Assembly: GCA_014622685.1 (NCBI GenBank)
Contig: CP061275.1
Location: forward strand, 186,001 to 250,000
DNA: 64,000 nt
Direction: 5' to 3'
Origin: Buchnera aphidicola (Pentalonia nigronervosa)
Lineage (GTDB): Bacteria > Pseudomonadota > Gammaproteobacteria > Enterobacterales > Enterobacteriaceae
In this document: positions 19,522-29,634 of the stretch, piece after piece
Numbering within the stretch: position 1 is the stretch's first letter
Layout of the letters: each line of letters begins with the position of its first letter
The notes under the pieces: model-generated
What the model saw: only the letters and a program-made list of their open reading frames with translations
What the model was told of the DNA's origin: nothing
The model's database searches: none
Made by a program: the position numbers and the translations under genes

Positions 19522-21303
19522 ATGCGTACTAAATATTGCGGACATTTAAGAGAAATTCATGTAAATAAAATCATAACATTATGTGGTTGGGTTAACAAAA
19601 TACGTAATTTAGGACAATTAATTTTTATTGATATCCGGGATTATACCGGTATCGTTCAAGTAGTTTTTAATTCTGAAAATCATGTAATTTTTCAAACAGC
19701 ATTAAATTTAAAAAACGAGTTTTGTATTCAAATTTCCGGTATTGTTCAGAGCAGACATAAAAAAAATCAAAATCCCTACATTGATACCGGATTAGTAGAG
19801 GTTGTGGCACATAAAATAAGAATCTTAAATACCTCTGAATCACCACTACCATTACATTATTTAAATAACACTAATAACGATGATTCTAGATTAAAATATC
19901 GTTATTTGGATTTACGTCGTACAGACGTTTTAAACAATTTGCAAACAAGAAGTAACATTACTTTTTTGGTTAGAACATTTTTAACAAAAAAACATTTTTT
20001 AGATGTTGAAACACCTTTTCTCACAAAATCTACACCAGAAGGAGCTAGAGACTATTTAATTCCCAGTCGTAATTACAATGGAAAATTTTACGCACTACCC
20101 CAATCTCCACAAATATTCAAACAATTATTAATGATTTCTGGTATAGACAAATATTATCAAATAGTAAAATGTTTTCGCGATGAAGATTTGCGTTCTGATC
20201 GACAACCAGAATTTACACAAATTGACATCGAAATGTCTTTTTCAACAGCAATGCAGGTACGTCAATTAATTGAAAAACTAATAAAAAAAATTTGGTTTAA
20301 AATAATTAATTATAAAATATTGAATTTTCCGAAAATATCGTTTTATGATGCACTAAAACGATATGGATCAGATAAACCAGATCTGCGAAATCCAATAGAA
20401 ATTATTGATATAATTGATATTTTTAAAGAAAGTGAACAAGTGTTATTTTTTAATTTAAATATCAAGAAAAAAAATAGAATTGGATTATTATGCATATCTC
20501 ATGACAATTATTTTAGTCGAAAAAAAATTGAATATTACGTAAATTACATAAAAAAACACCATGCAACAAAACTATTTTTTATTAAAATAAAAAATATTGA
20601 TCTTGGTATAGACGGTGTATATAGCTCAATAAAAAAATTTTTAAATGCAAATGTATTAAAAGATATATTATTAAAAAGCAAAGCAAAAAATAGTGATATA
20701 TTGTTTTTTATAGCTGATCAAGAAGATATTGCGAATAACGCACTTAACATATTACGTTTAAAATTAGGAAAAGACTTAAAAATTACTCAAGAAAATAGCT
20801 GGAAACCAGTATGGATTGTTGATTTTCCAATGTTTCAAAAAGATACGTCAGGAAATTTTTATGCAGTACATCACCCCTTTACAGCTATAAAAAATATAAA
20901 CAAAATACAACTAAAAAAAAACCCTCATTACGCTATTTCAGACAGTTACGATCTTGTAATTAATGGATATGAAATTGGAGGTGGTTCTGTTCGTATTCAT
21001 GATTCTAAAATACAAAGATTAGTATTTAATATTCTTGGAATGACAGAAAAAATTCAAAATGAAAAGTTTGGATTTTTAATAGACGCGTTAAAATACGGTG
21101 CTCCACCTCATGCAGGAATTGCTTTAGGACTAGACAGGATTGTAATGTTATTGACTAATAGTAAAAATATTAGAGATGTTATTGCTTTTCCTAAAACAAC
21201 ATCAGCATCATGTCTTATGACTGATGCTCCAAGTACAATAGAAAACACATTATTATCTGAATTAGGAATAAAATTAAAAAAAAATCATAATTTTAACACA
21301 TAA
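19522..21303 (+). CDS. aspS: Aspartyl-tRNA synthetase
   Basis: Class II synthetase. The 593-residue protein (590 in E. coli) has the N-terminal OB-fold anticodon-binding domain (about residues 1-110, starting MRTKYCGHLREIHV). The catalytic core has motif 2 FRDEDLRSDRQPEFTQIDIE, the bacterial-type GAD insertion domain (about 290-400, drifted and Lys/Ile-rich) and motif 3 GIALGLDRIVMLL near the C-terminus. The stop is only two bases from the stop of znuB on the opposite strand, so the two transcripts must overlap or terminate inside each other. Confidence 0.97.
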   Translation: MRTKYCGHLREIHVNKIITLCGWVNKIRNLGQLIFIDIRDYTGIVQVVFNSENHVIFQTALNLKNEFCIQISGIVQSRHKKNQNPYIDTGLVEVVAHKIRILNTSESPLPLHYLNNTNNDDSRLKYRYLDLRRTDVLNNLQTRSNITFLVRTFLTKKHFLDVETPFLTKSTPEGARDYLIPSRNYNGKFYALPQSPQIFKQLLMISGIDKYYQIVKCFRDEDLRSDRQPEFTQIDIEMSFSTAMQVRQLIEKLIKKIWFKIINYKILNFPKISFYDALKRYGSDKPDLRNPIEIIDIIDIFKESEQVLFFNLNIKKKNRIGLLCISHDNYFSRKKIEYYVNYIKKHHATKLFFIKIKNIDLGIDGVYSSIKKFLNANVLKDILLKSKAKNSDILFFIADQEDIANNALNILRLKLGKDLKITQENSWKPVWIVDFPMFQKDTSGNFYAVHHPFTAIKNINKIQLKKNPHYAISDSYDLVINGYEIGGGSVRIHDSKIQRLVFNILGMTEKIQNEKFGFLIDALKYGAPPHAGIALGLDRIVMLLTNSKNIRDVIAFPKTTSASCLMTDAPSTIENTLLSELGIKLKKNHNFNT

Positions 21304-21305
21304 TT

Positions 21306-22094
21306 TTAAAAAAAATATTTTTTTAAATGACTTAAAAAATAAATACTTGTTGAAAATATTACTATAGCCGGACTAGATGGAATACTATAATAAACAGATA
21401 AACATATTCCTCCTGTAATAGATATAATACTTATCAAAATAGTAAAAAATGCCATTTTTTCTGGCGATTTCGAAAAATGTTGTGCTGTAGAGGGTGGAAT
21501 AACTAATAACGATGTCACTAATAACGAACCTACAAACTTAATCGCTATAGAAATACTTAAAGATATCATGAACATTATAATTAATCGAATATACAACAGA
21601 TTAATACCATCTATTTTTGCTAATTCTTCGTTAATCGTAGTTGTTAGAATGTCGTTCCAATGATATATTAATATACTTAATATAATTATACTTCCTATAG
21701 TAATTAATATCAAATCAAATACTGTTACTTTAAGTAAATCACCAAAAAAATAATTGTTTAAATCTATTTTTTTAGTGGAAGATAAAAAACTAATAAGTAT
21801 CATCCCTAATGATAGAGAGCTGTGCGATACCACATTCAATATCGTGTCTAATGAAATGGGCAACAATTCTTCTAAACATGCTAATATTACCGCAATAATA
21901 CTAATTAATAAGAAAATACTGACAAAAGAATTAAAATTAAAAGAAAAAGATATTGCTAAACCTAAAAAAGAAGAATGCGATAGAGTATCACCAAAAGATG
22001 ACATTCGACGCCAAATTACAAAAGAACCTAAGGGACCAGTAATTAAAGCAAACAAAACTCCAGCTACCCATCCTGGAAAAATTGATTCAAACAT
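21306..22094 (-). CDS. znuB: Zinc ABC transporter permease ZnuB
   Basis: Inner-membrane permease of the high-affinity zinc importer. The 262-residue protein (261 in E. coli) is strongly hydrophobic with several predicted membrane spans. It shows family segments PGWVAGVLFALITGPLGSF, RRMSSFGDTLSHSSFLG and KFVGSLLVTSLLVIPPSTA. It lies downstream of znuC on the same strand with a 32-base gap, the E. coli order. The periplasmic zinc-binding partner gene znuA is absent at its expected place (see the gap at 22844-23494). Confidence 0.95.
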   Translation of the reverse strand: MFESIFPGWVAGVLFALITGPLGSFVIWRRMSSFGDTLSHSSFLGLAISFSFNFNSFVSIFLLISIIAVILACLEELLPISLDTILNVVSHSSLSLGMILISFLSSTKKIDLNNYFFGDLLKVTVFDLILITIGSIIILSILIYHWNDILTTTINEELAKIDGINLLYIRLIIMFMISLSISIAIKFVGSLLVTSLLVIPPSTAQHFSKSPEKMAFFTILISIISITGGICLSVYYSIPSSPAIVIFSTSIYFLSHLKKYFF

Positions 22095-22126
22095 ATATTA
22101 AACATCACTTTTAAAAAATTTTTATT

Positions 22127-22843
22127 TTAAAAAATATGTGTATGATCATGATAATGATGATAAAAAGCTAATTCTTGTATCGTGTGTGCACCAAACATGG
22201 ACATAAATTCTGAGTGTTTAAATACAACTTCTGGTGAACCGGAACAACAAATATGATTGTTTAAACAAATAACATCATCTGTTTTGGCCATAACAAAATG
22301 CAAATCATGCGAAATCATCAAAATAGAACACTTTAGTTCATCTCGAATATCATTAATTAACTTATATAAAAATAATTTTCCCATAACATCTACACCTTGT
22401 GTTAATTCATCTAAAACAAGTAAATTTGGTTTTTTTAATAGCGCTTTAGCCAATAAAACTCGTTGCATTTCTCCACCGGATAATTGATGTAATTGATTAT
22501 ATCGCAAAGATTCTGCTTTAACCCGTTTCAACATATTCAATATTTTTTTATTATGTACGTTTTTAGATAATTTCATAAAACGTTCAACTGTAATAGGCAA
22601 TAAAATATTAAAAAATAATTTTTGTGGAACATAACCAACAGATAAATTAGAAAAACGAACTACAGTACCAAAATTAGGTTTAATCAATCCTAAAATAACA
22701 CGTACTAAAGTCGATTTTCCCGCACCATTAGGTCCAATTAAGGTAAGAATACGATTAGAAAATAAAGAAAAAGATACGTTAGTCAAAACTGAACGATTAG
22801 AAAAATTTACACAAATGTTACTTAATTCAACTAATTTTAACAT
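22127..22843 (-). CDS. znuC: Zinc ABC transporter ATPase ZnuC
   Basis: Nucleotide-binding subunit that powers ZnuB. The 238-residue protein has Walker A GPNGAGKST, signature LSGGEMQRVLLAKALL, Walker B LLVLDE and the switch His in MISHDLHFVMAK. The residue after the Walker B Glu, Pro in E. coli (DEPTQGVD), is Leu here (DELTQGVD). The C-terminus keeps a His-rich tail, HHYHDHTHIF, as in E. coli, possibly for zinc sensing. It forms an operon with znuB. With znuA gone, substrate delivery is unexplained. Confidence 0.95.
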   Translation of the reverse strand: MLKLVELSNICVNFSNRSVLTNVSFSLFSNRILTLIGPNGAGKSTLVRVILGLIKPNFGTVVRFSNLSVGYVPQKLFFNILLPITVERFMKLSKNVHNKKILNMLKRVKAESLRYNQLHQLSGGEMQRVLLAKALLKKPNLLVLDELTQGVDVMGKLFLYKLINDIRDELKCSILMISHDLHFVMAKTDDVICLNNHICCSGSPEVVFKHSEFMSMFGAHTIQELAFYHHYHDHTHIF

Positions 22844-23494
22844 AATTTAAGAAATATTATTTTATATAATTTTTGATATTAATATTATAAAACAATTTTT
22901 GAAATATAAATATAAAAAATCACCATTAAAGATACTTTATCGAAAAAAATGTTTTAAAGAAATATATTTTTATAATTATTACTATACAAATATATCACAT
23001 TTAACGTTTTTAAAAAAATTCTTGCGTTTTATGTCTAAATATTACTAACAAAACTATTATATTGTGTCAATTTTATTATCTATTTTGAATTGATTAATAT
23101 AATCTTGAAAAATAAAATATACAGTACATTTTAAAACAAAATTTTTTATTATCACACATAATAAATTTAATTAAATTTCATATACAAAAATAATAACATA
23201 TTTTTACATTAGGTATACATGATCTTTTTAAACATGTAAAATATATTTTCTAATTATGATTTAACATATTTAATCAATAGCAAATCTTAACAAAATGATT
23301 AATATATTGCAATTCAATTGAATTTCAAAATAACATCGTTTATATAACTACATAAAATTTAAACATTTAAAAACTTTTAATTTATTTAAAGTATAATATC
23401 GAAAATTGTACATAAGATAAGTAAATGCAATTACTATATAACATCCTATTTTTTACAAATTATTTATTTCATAAATATTTTAAAGGAACGAAAA
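22844..23494. other. 651-bp gap where znuA is expected
   Basis: In E. coli znuA lies between znuC and mepM, divergent from znuC. Here both neighbours are present and in the matching orientation, but the plus strand between them has no open frame and no recognisable ZnuA motif. The gap must hold the divergent promoters. TATAAT at 23392-23397 is a candidate -10 for mepM, without a good -35. Confidence 0.45.
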
Positions 23495-24673
23495 GTGAAA
23501 AATATCAGTATGATCATCCGATTGAAGCATTATCGTATGTCTTTTTTTTATAAGTTAATTTTAATAATATTCTATAGTTTTATAATCTTAATATTATCGT
23601 TAATCTGTCATATTGCTCCCGCATATGCTTTAAAATACTATTTAATTAAATCACAATTGAAATATCATAGAAATAAAACATGTTTAAATTTTAATGAATC
23701 AAAACAAAAAAATGCTACACATCATGTTATTCAGTATAGTTATAATACTAACAATCAAAATTACATTAATTTTACTCGCTGCACGAAAAAATACATATAT
23801 GATGTTTTATACAATTTCGAAAATAGTTCAATTACAAAAAAAAAAGATGATCAATTTTTTGATACTCAACAATATTTAAACAGAACATTTCTTAAAAAAA
23901 AGATCTTGATTAAAAAAAATTCTAATTTTTTTAAAACTGCATATCAATTTGGATTGAATCCATGCGATATTAAAAATATCATTGACGCTATGTCTGGAAA
24001 AATAAATTGGAAAAAACTACATGTCGGTAGTTCACTTAGTTTAATTTTTTTAAATGACATAAACAAACAAAACAATGTTAAAGATGAAAAAACAAAAAAT
24101 TTACTATTGGGAATTAAATTAAATAATGCAAAGAAAACATATTATGCAATACATGCATTAAACGGTTATTTTTATGATGAAAATGGTTTAAATCGAGAAA
24201 CAATTTTTGTAAATTATGATTTTTTAAAAAAATATCGTATTTCATCACCTTTTAATTTACATCGTTTACATCCTATCACACATAAAATTACGCGTCATTT
24301 AGGAATAGATGTAGCAATGCCACAAGGAACTCCAGTTTTAGCTGCAAACAATGGGAAAATCGTTAAATCTAGTTTTGATAATATATCTGGTTGGCATATT
24401 ACATTAAAAAGTAAACATAAATATATGACACGTTATATGCATCTTAAAAAAATTTTAGTTAAATTAGGCGACATTGTTAAAATAGGACAAAAAATTGCTT
24501 TATCAGGAAATACTGGACGAACTACTGGTCCACATTTACACTATGAAGTCTGGATCGATAATCATGCGGTAAATCCTGAAAATTCAAGATTTACATTTTC
24601 TAATAAATTAACTGAGAAAGAAAAAATTACTTATTTAAATCACGCAAAAAAAATATTACAACTTTTAAAATAA
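23495..24673 (+). CDS. mepM: Murein DD-endopeptidase MepM (M23 family)
   Basis: Periplasmic zinc peptidase that cuts peptide cross-links in peptidoglycan so the wall can expand. The 392-residue protein (440 in E. coli) starts with GTG behind AAAGGAAC. It has a single N-terminal membrane anchor around residues 17-48, a diverged and shortened middle, and a C-terminal LytM domain. That domain has the zinc ligands in HLGIDVAMPQGTPV (His and Asp) and GPHLHYEVW. Its zinc dependence fits its position next to znuBC, the E. coli arrangement (formerly yebA). It converges on pykA with a 36-base gap. Confidence 0.93.
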   Translation: MKNISMIIRLKHYRMSFFYKLILIIFYSFIILILSLICHIAPAYALKYYLIKSQLKYHRNKTCLNFNESKQKNATHHVIQYSYNTNNQNYINFTRCTKKYIYDVLYNFENSSITKKKDDQFFDTQQYLNRTFLKKKILIKKNSNFFKTAYQFGLNPCDIKNIIDAMSGKINWKKLHVGSSLSLIFLNDINKQNNVKDEKTKNLLLGIKLNNAKKTYYAIHALNGYFYDENGLNRETIFVNYDFLKKYRISSPFNLHRLHPITHKITRHLGIDVAMPQGTPVLAANNGKIVKSSFDNISGWHITLKSKHKYMTRYMHLKKILVKLGDIVKIGQKIALSGNTGRTTGPHLHYEVWIDNHAVNPENSRFTFSNKLTEKEKITYLNHAKKILQLLK

Positions 24674-24709
24674 ATTATTTTTAATATTTACATAAATGTT
24701 GAATATAAT

Positions 24710-26152
24710 TTAAATAACTTTTAAAATTCTACTGGTATTTGTATTGCCTGTTTTTCTCATTACATCACCTTGGGTAATAATAACTAAATCGCCGATAAAT
24801 AAAAAACCTTTGTTTAACAAAAGAGCAATTGCTTCGTGAGCGGCCTTAAAACCATCATTTTTACTATCAAAATATATTGGAATTACTCCTCTATAAAGAC
24901 TTATTAAATTTAACGTTTTTTTATGTTTAGACAAAGCAAAAATTGGCAACCCGGATGTAATTCTAGATGTCATAAGTGCAGTTTTTCCTGATTCTGTCAT
25001 TGTAATAATAGCTCTGATACCTTTCAAGTGATTAGCTACATACATAGCTGACATTGCAACAGCTTCTGCAATATCATGAAATTGTACATTAATTCTATGT
25101 TTGGATACATTAATACTAGGCACTTTTTCTGCTCCTTGGCAAACCTTGGCCATTTTTATAATAGTTTCAGATGGATATTTTCCAGATGCTGTTTCTGCTG
25201 ATAGCATAACTGCATCACTTCCATCTAAAACAGCATTTGCAACATCCATTACTTCTGCACGAGTAGGTAACGGGCTAGTAATCATGGATTCCATCATTTG
25301 CGTTGCAGTAATAACAATCTTATTTAATTTTCTAGTAGTTCTAATAATCTTTTTCTGAATACCTGCTAATTCAGAATCACCAATTTCAACTCCTAAATCA
25401 CCTCTAGCAATCATGACAGCATCAGATGCTGAAATTATATCTTCAATTACACTTTGATTCATAACAGCTTCTGCACGTTCTATTTTAGCAATAATTTTAG
25501 CATTGCTACCAGATTTCATAGCTAATCTTCTAGCTTCTTTTAAATCATTTCCACATCTTGGAAATGAAACAGCTAAATAATCAACATCAATTTCTGCTGC
25601 AAGTATTATATCTTTTTTGTCTTTTTTAGTTAATGTTTTAGCAGATAATCCTCCACCTAATTTGTTAATACCTTTATTATTAGATAATATCCCGCCTATA
25701 ATAACTTTTGTAAATATTTCGCATAACGTGACATCAATTACTTGCAATTGTATTCTGCCATCATCTAATAATAAAATATCATTTTTTTTTACATCATTCG
25801 GTAATTTTTTATAATCAATACCAACTCTTTCTTTTGTTCCAAGATTTTTTCCTAACATAGTATCCAATACAAATAGGTCGCCAATATTTAAAAAAATGTT
25901 ATTTTTTTTAAATTTAGAAATGCGAATTTTAGGACCTTGTAAATCACCAAGTAAAGCAATATAACAATTTAAATGATCCATAATTTTTTTTGCTTGTTTT
26001 GCACGAAACTTATGTTCTTGCGGTGCGCCATGTGAAAAATTTAGTCGAAGTACATTAACTCCAGAACGAATTATTTTTTCAAGATTATTATCTATGTCAG
26101 TGGCAGGACCTAGCGTAGCTACAATTTTAGTTCTTCTTAAACGAGTTGACAT
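24710..26152 (-). CDS. pykA: Pyruvate kinase II
   Basis: Final glycolytic step, phosphoenolpyruvate to pyruvate with ATP formation. I place the start at ATG 26150-26152, which has GGAG 7 bases upstream and gives MSTRLRRTKIVATLGPATD, aligning with E. coli PykA. An in-frame TTG two codons earlier is less likely. The 480-residue protein has the substrate lysine and Mg site region AKIERAEAV, MIARGDLGVEIG and the TATQMMESM signature. Adjacency to zwf, as in E. coli, supports the PykA rather than PykF assignment. Confidence 0.95.
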   Translation of the reverse strand: MSTRLRRTKIVATLGPATDIDNNLEKIIRSGVNVLRLNFSHGAPQEHKFRAKQAKKIMDHLNCYIALLGDLQGPKIRISKFKKNNIFLNIGDLFVLDTMLGKNLGTKERVGIDYKKLPNDVKKNDILLLDDGRIQLQVIDVTLCEIFTKVIIGGILSNNKGINKLGGGLSAKTLTKKDKKDIILAAEIDVDYLAVSFPRCGNDLKEARRLAMKSGSNAKIIAKIERAEAVMNQSVIEDIISASDAVMIARGDLGVEIGDSELAGIQKKIIRTTRKLNKIVITATQMMESMITSPLPTRAEVMDVANAVLDGSDAVMLSAETASGKYPSETIIKMAKVCQGAEKVPSINVSKHRINVQFHDIAEAVAMSAMYVANHLKGIRAIITMTESGKTALMTSRITSGLPIFALSKHKKTLNLISLYRGVIPIYFDSKNDGFKAAHEAIALLLNKGFLFIGDLVIITQGDVMRKTGNTNTSRILKVI

Positions 26153-26443
26153 AAGCAATCTCCAATTATTTAACTAAAAATCAACTATATTTTCTAGTAA
26201 AAAATTTTATAAACATATTTATTATATATAAAATAAATTCAGTAAACGACATAAAATATTTATTTGTATTTATTACGTTATTTAGTAAAATGAAAAACTT
26301 ATTTTAACATACTACATTTGTTTTTAAAAAATTCTAAATGCATATATTTTTTTAGAAATGAAAACGAATATTTAATGTAACTATTTACAATCAATTACAT
26401 TAAAACATAAAATTTTACATATTAATTTTAAATAGAGAAAATT

Positions 26444-27925
26444 ATGACTATTGATGTTAATCATGCTTGCGATTTAGTTATTTTTGGTACTAAGGGAGAT
26501 TTAGCAAAAAGAAAATTATTGCCTGCGTTGTATAAGTTAGAAAAATACAAAAAAATACATAAAAACACACGCATTATTGGTGCAGGTCGTGCTAATTGGA
26601 ATATAAAAGATTATGTAAAAATTGTAAAAACTGCCATTAAAACTTTTTTGCATGAAAATATTAACAATGATGTTTGGGACAAATTTCAAGCTCGTTTATA
26701 TTTTTGTAATATTGATGTACATAAAAAATCAGATTTTTTAATATTAAAAAAAATATTAAATAAAACAAAAAATACTATTATATATTATTGCGCAGTACCT
26801 CCAAATATATTTAATTCCATTTTTATAGGATTAGGAAAATCTAATTTAAATTCTGTTCCAGCACGTATTATTTTAGAAAAACCATTAGGTGAATGTTTTA
26901 AAACATTTAAAAAAATTAATAATCAAATTTCAAAATACTTTTTAGAGTCTCAAATTTTTAGAATTGATCATTATCTTGGAAAAGAATCAATACTAAATCT
27001 TATCGCTTTACGATTTTCTAATTTATTTTTTTTAAACAATTGGAACAACAAAGTTATTGATCATGTTCAAATTACTGTATCAGAAGAAATAGGAATTGAA
27101 GAAAGATGGAATTATTTTGATAAAATTGGACAAATGCGAGATATGGTTCAAAATCATCTACTTCAAATACTAACAATTATTGCAATGAAAAAACCTGATC
27201 ATGTAACATTTGATAGTATTAGGAATGAAAAAATAAAAATACTTCGTAATTTGAAACCAATTGATGAAAAAAACATAAATGTCAATACTGTTCGGGGGCA
27301 ATATTCTTCAGGGACAATTTCCGGAAAACTTGTTCCTTCCTATATACAAGAACAAAACGCAAATAAAGATAGTGTAACAGAAACATTTGTATGTATTAAA
27401 ATTGATATTCTAAATACACAATGGAATGGCGTTCCATTTTATTTAAGAACTGGAAAACGCTTAACTTGTAAATATTCTGAAATCGTTATCGTATTTAAAA
27501 ACATACCAGTTCATTTATTTAATCATGAAAATTACAATTTGTCAGAAAATAAATTAGTTATACGACTAGAACCACATGAAAGCATTAAGATGTATTTTTC
27601 TAAAAAAAAACCAGGATTAGAACATGAATATACATTAGAAAATAATCAAATGATATGTGAATATTTTCAAAAAAGTACAGTTAAAAATCCAGTTGAATCT
27701 TACGAAAGGTTGTTACTAAATAGTATGAAAGGCACACAATCACTATTTGTATGTTATGAAGAAGCAAAAGCTGCTTGGAAATGGGTTGATCCTATCATCA
27801 ATGCTTGGAAAAAAAATAAAAGTTGCATACTACAACTATATGAATCTGGAACTTTGGGTCCAAAAGCAGCAGATTTGATGATGACACGCGACCATCGCAC
27901 TTGGCATAATTCTATTAAAAAATAA
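26444..27925 (+). CDS. zwf: Glucose-6-phosphate 1-dehydrogenase
   Basis: Oxidises glucose 6-phosphate and makes NADPH at the entry of the pentose phosphate pathway. The 493-residue protein (491 in E. coli) has the NADP Rossmann segment VIFGTKGDLAKRKLLPALY, the catalytic signature FRIDHYLGKE and the coenzyme/substrate segment EKPLGE. ATG 26444 follows AGAGAAAATT. It diverges from pykA across about 290 bases, an arrangement also seen in E. coli. NADPH from this step would support TrxB, FabG and amino-acid synthesis. Confidence 0.97.
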   Translation: MTIDVNHACDLVIFGTKGDLAKRKLLPALYKLEKYKKIHKNTRIIGAGRANWNIKDYVKIVKTAIKTFLHENINNDVWDKFQARLYFCNIDVHKKSDFLILKKILNKTKNTIIYYCAVPPNIFNSIFIGLGKSNLNSVPARIILEKPLGECFKTFKKINNQISKYFLESQIFRIDHYLGKESILNLIALRFSNLFFLNNWNNKVIDHVQITVSEEIGIEERWNYFDKIGQMRDMVQNHLLQILTIIAMKKPDHVTFDSIRNEKIKILRNLKPIDEKNINVNTVRGQYSSGTISGKLVPSYIQEQNANKDSVTETFVCIKIDILNTQWNGVPFYLRTGKRLTCKYSEIVIVFKNIPVHLFNHENYNLSENKLVIRLEPHESIKMYFSKKKPGLEHEYTLENNQMICEYFQKSTVKNPVESYERLLLNSMKGTQSLFVCYEEAKAAWKWVDPIINAWKKNKSCILQLYESGTLGPKAADLMMTRDHRTWHNSIKK

Positions 27926-28087
27926 TTTTAGATGTTTCCTTCATCTTGACTTAAATTAGTTAACTATGTTAGCTTAAAACTAAACTTAAAAATTCATATA
28001 ATGTTGTACATTTATTTGTTATATACACCTTAAGAAATAACATATTCAATTATAAATATTTCGATCGTTTTTTAGGAAAACATTATT

Positions 28088-28969
28088 ATGATACGTATTA
28101 TTCTTTTCTTATTAACAAATCTTGCAGTTATGTTAATATTTGGCTGCATTCTTAGTTTGACCGGAATGACAACCAATAGTATTTATAATTTATTAATTGT
28201 ATCAAGTGTATTTGGTTTTAGTGGATCCATCATATCCTTAATTTTATCAAAATGGATTGCATTGCGTTGCATAAATGGTACAATAATAAAATATCCTTGT
28301 AATGAAATAGAAAATTGGTTGATTAATACTGTACACCAGCAATCCATTCAAAAAGGCATTAAAACACCTGAAATAGTAATATATCATACCTCTAGTATTA
28401 ATGCATTTGCAACAGGAGCGCGTCGGAATTCAGCCTTAATCGCTGTTTCAACAGGATTATTAGAAAATATGACACGTCATGAAACTGAAGCAGTTTTAGC
28501 ACATGAAATTAGTCATATTTCTAACGGCGATATGATTACTATGACTTTAATTCAAGGAATAGTTAATACATTTGTGATTTTTATATCTCGCATTCTTTCT
28601 CGAATAATTAGTAATGTCATCTCAGGTAATCGTGATGAACACAATATATTGGAAAACAATAACAGTTTAACATACTTTTTTATCTCAACTATTTTAGAAT
28701 TAATTTTTGGCGTGTTTGCAAGTATTATTACAATGTGGTTTTCCAGAAATCGCGAATTTTATGCTGATGCAAGTTCAGCTAAATTAGTCGGTCGAGAAAA
28801 AATGATTGCAGCATTAAATCGTTTAAAAATTAATCTTGAACCACAAGAATCTGATAGCATGATTGCATTTTGTATTCATGGTCGATCTAGCAAATTTCTA
28901 AAATTATTTGCATCTCATCCATCCTTAGAAAAAAGAATACAAGCACTACGTAATAGAAGATACATGTAG
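28088..28969 (+). CDS. htpX: Membrane zinc protease HtpX
   Basis: M48 inner-membrane protease for quality control of membrane proteins. The 293-residue protein (293 in E. coli) has two N-terminal membrane spans, the zinc motif VLAHEISHI (HExxH) near residue 140, two further spans around residues 155-220 and the third zinc ligand in SRNREFYADASSA. The ending SHPSLEKRIQALR is typical. An AGGAAA run precedes the ATG. A strong hairpin follows the stop. Confidence 0.96.
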   Translation: MIRIILFLLTNLAVMLIFGCILSLTGMTTNSIYNLLIVSSVFGFSGSIISLILSKWIALRCINGTIIKYPCNEIENWLINTVHQQSIQKGIKTPEIVIYHTSSINAFATGARRNSALIAVSTGLLENMTRHETEAVLAHEISHISNGDMITMTLIQGIVNTFVIFISRILSRIISNVISGNRDEHNILENNNSLTYFFISTILELIFGVFASIITMWFSRNREFYADASSAKLVGREKMIAALNRLKINLEPQESDSMIAFCIHGRSSKFLKLFASHPSLEKRIQALRNRRYM

Positions 28970-28978
28970 AGAACAATC

Positions 28979-29019
28979 TCTCTTAATAGAAAAATAAAAA
29001 TAATTTTTCTCTTAAGAGA
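28979..29019. terminator. 17-bp hairpin after htpX
   Basis: TCTCTTAATAGAAAAAT (28979-28995) and ATTTTTCTCTTAAGAGA (29003-29019) are complementary at 16 of 17 positions around a 7-base loop, starting 10 bases after the htpX stop. This is likely the htpX terminator, though no clear T-run follows the outer arm. The inner arm itself holds a T5 run. Confidence 0.6.
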
Positions 29020-29622
29020 AAATGTCATTTATTTTAGTGATATTATATTATCAATATGCGCTTGCTTTTTTTTTAAAATTAATATATCATATCGGTATTA
29101 TAATGCTAAAAATAAAAATTTAGATGTGATAAATATAATTATAAAATTATAAAGAAGAACACATAAATTTTTAAGTCAAAACAAAAAATTAAAAAAATCA
29201 CATCACTATTAAAAACTACAAACCAGTCTCCTTAAAATAAAAAAATTGATAAGACTCATTTTTATTTCTTCTAAACATCAAAGTTTCGTTGACAAATTTT
29301 TTTGAATCATTATCACACATGATATAAAATCTGATTTTCATTACAAAGTGTGTTATATATTAAAATTATAATTTGTAAATATGTATTTAAAAATAACATT
29401 CGTAAATACAATAAAAAAAATAATTAAAATGTCTTTAACATCTTAAGAAAATTGATTCTTATTAGATTTTAACTTTATTTAAATATAATTAATACACTCA
29501 GCCGTTTTCTTATAAAAATATTTTTTAGTATTAAAAAAAACAAACAAAATAAATGCATAATATTTTAACTTAAATATTCATTGTTATACAAAACTCAACA
29601 TAATATTGTTTTATTTTTTTAC
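29020..29622. other. 600-bp gap between htpX and yoaE
   Basis: No gene that I can identify. In some relatives a cold-shock protein gene (cspC) lies near here, but I could not find its RNA-binding motifs on either strand. The minus strand has a 41-codon frame from ATG at 29339-29341 to TAG at 29216-29218, beginning MKIRFYIMCDNDSKKF, with no ribosome-binding site. I cannot assign it and it may be chance. The yoaE promoter should also lie here. Confidence 0.35.
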
Positions 29623-29634
29623 GGAGTTTATCTG

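Noticed and set aside
29020..29580. cspC relic
   Set aside because: I looked for KGFGFI and DVFVHF-like motifs on both strands; only a vague NLIFIT-like match was seen.
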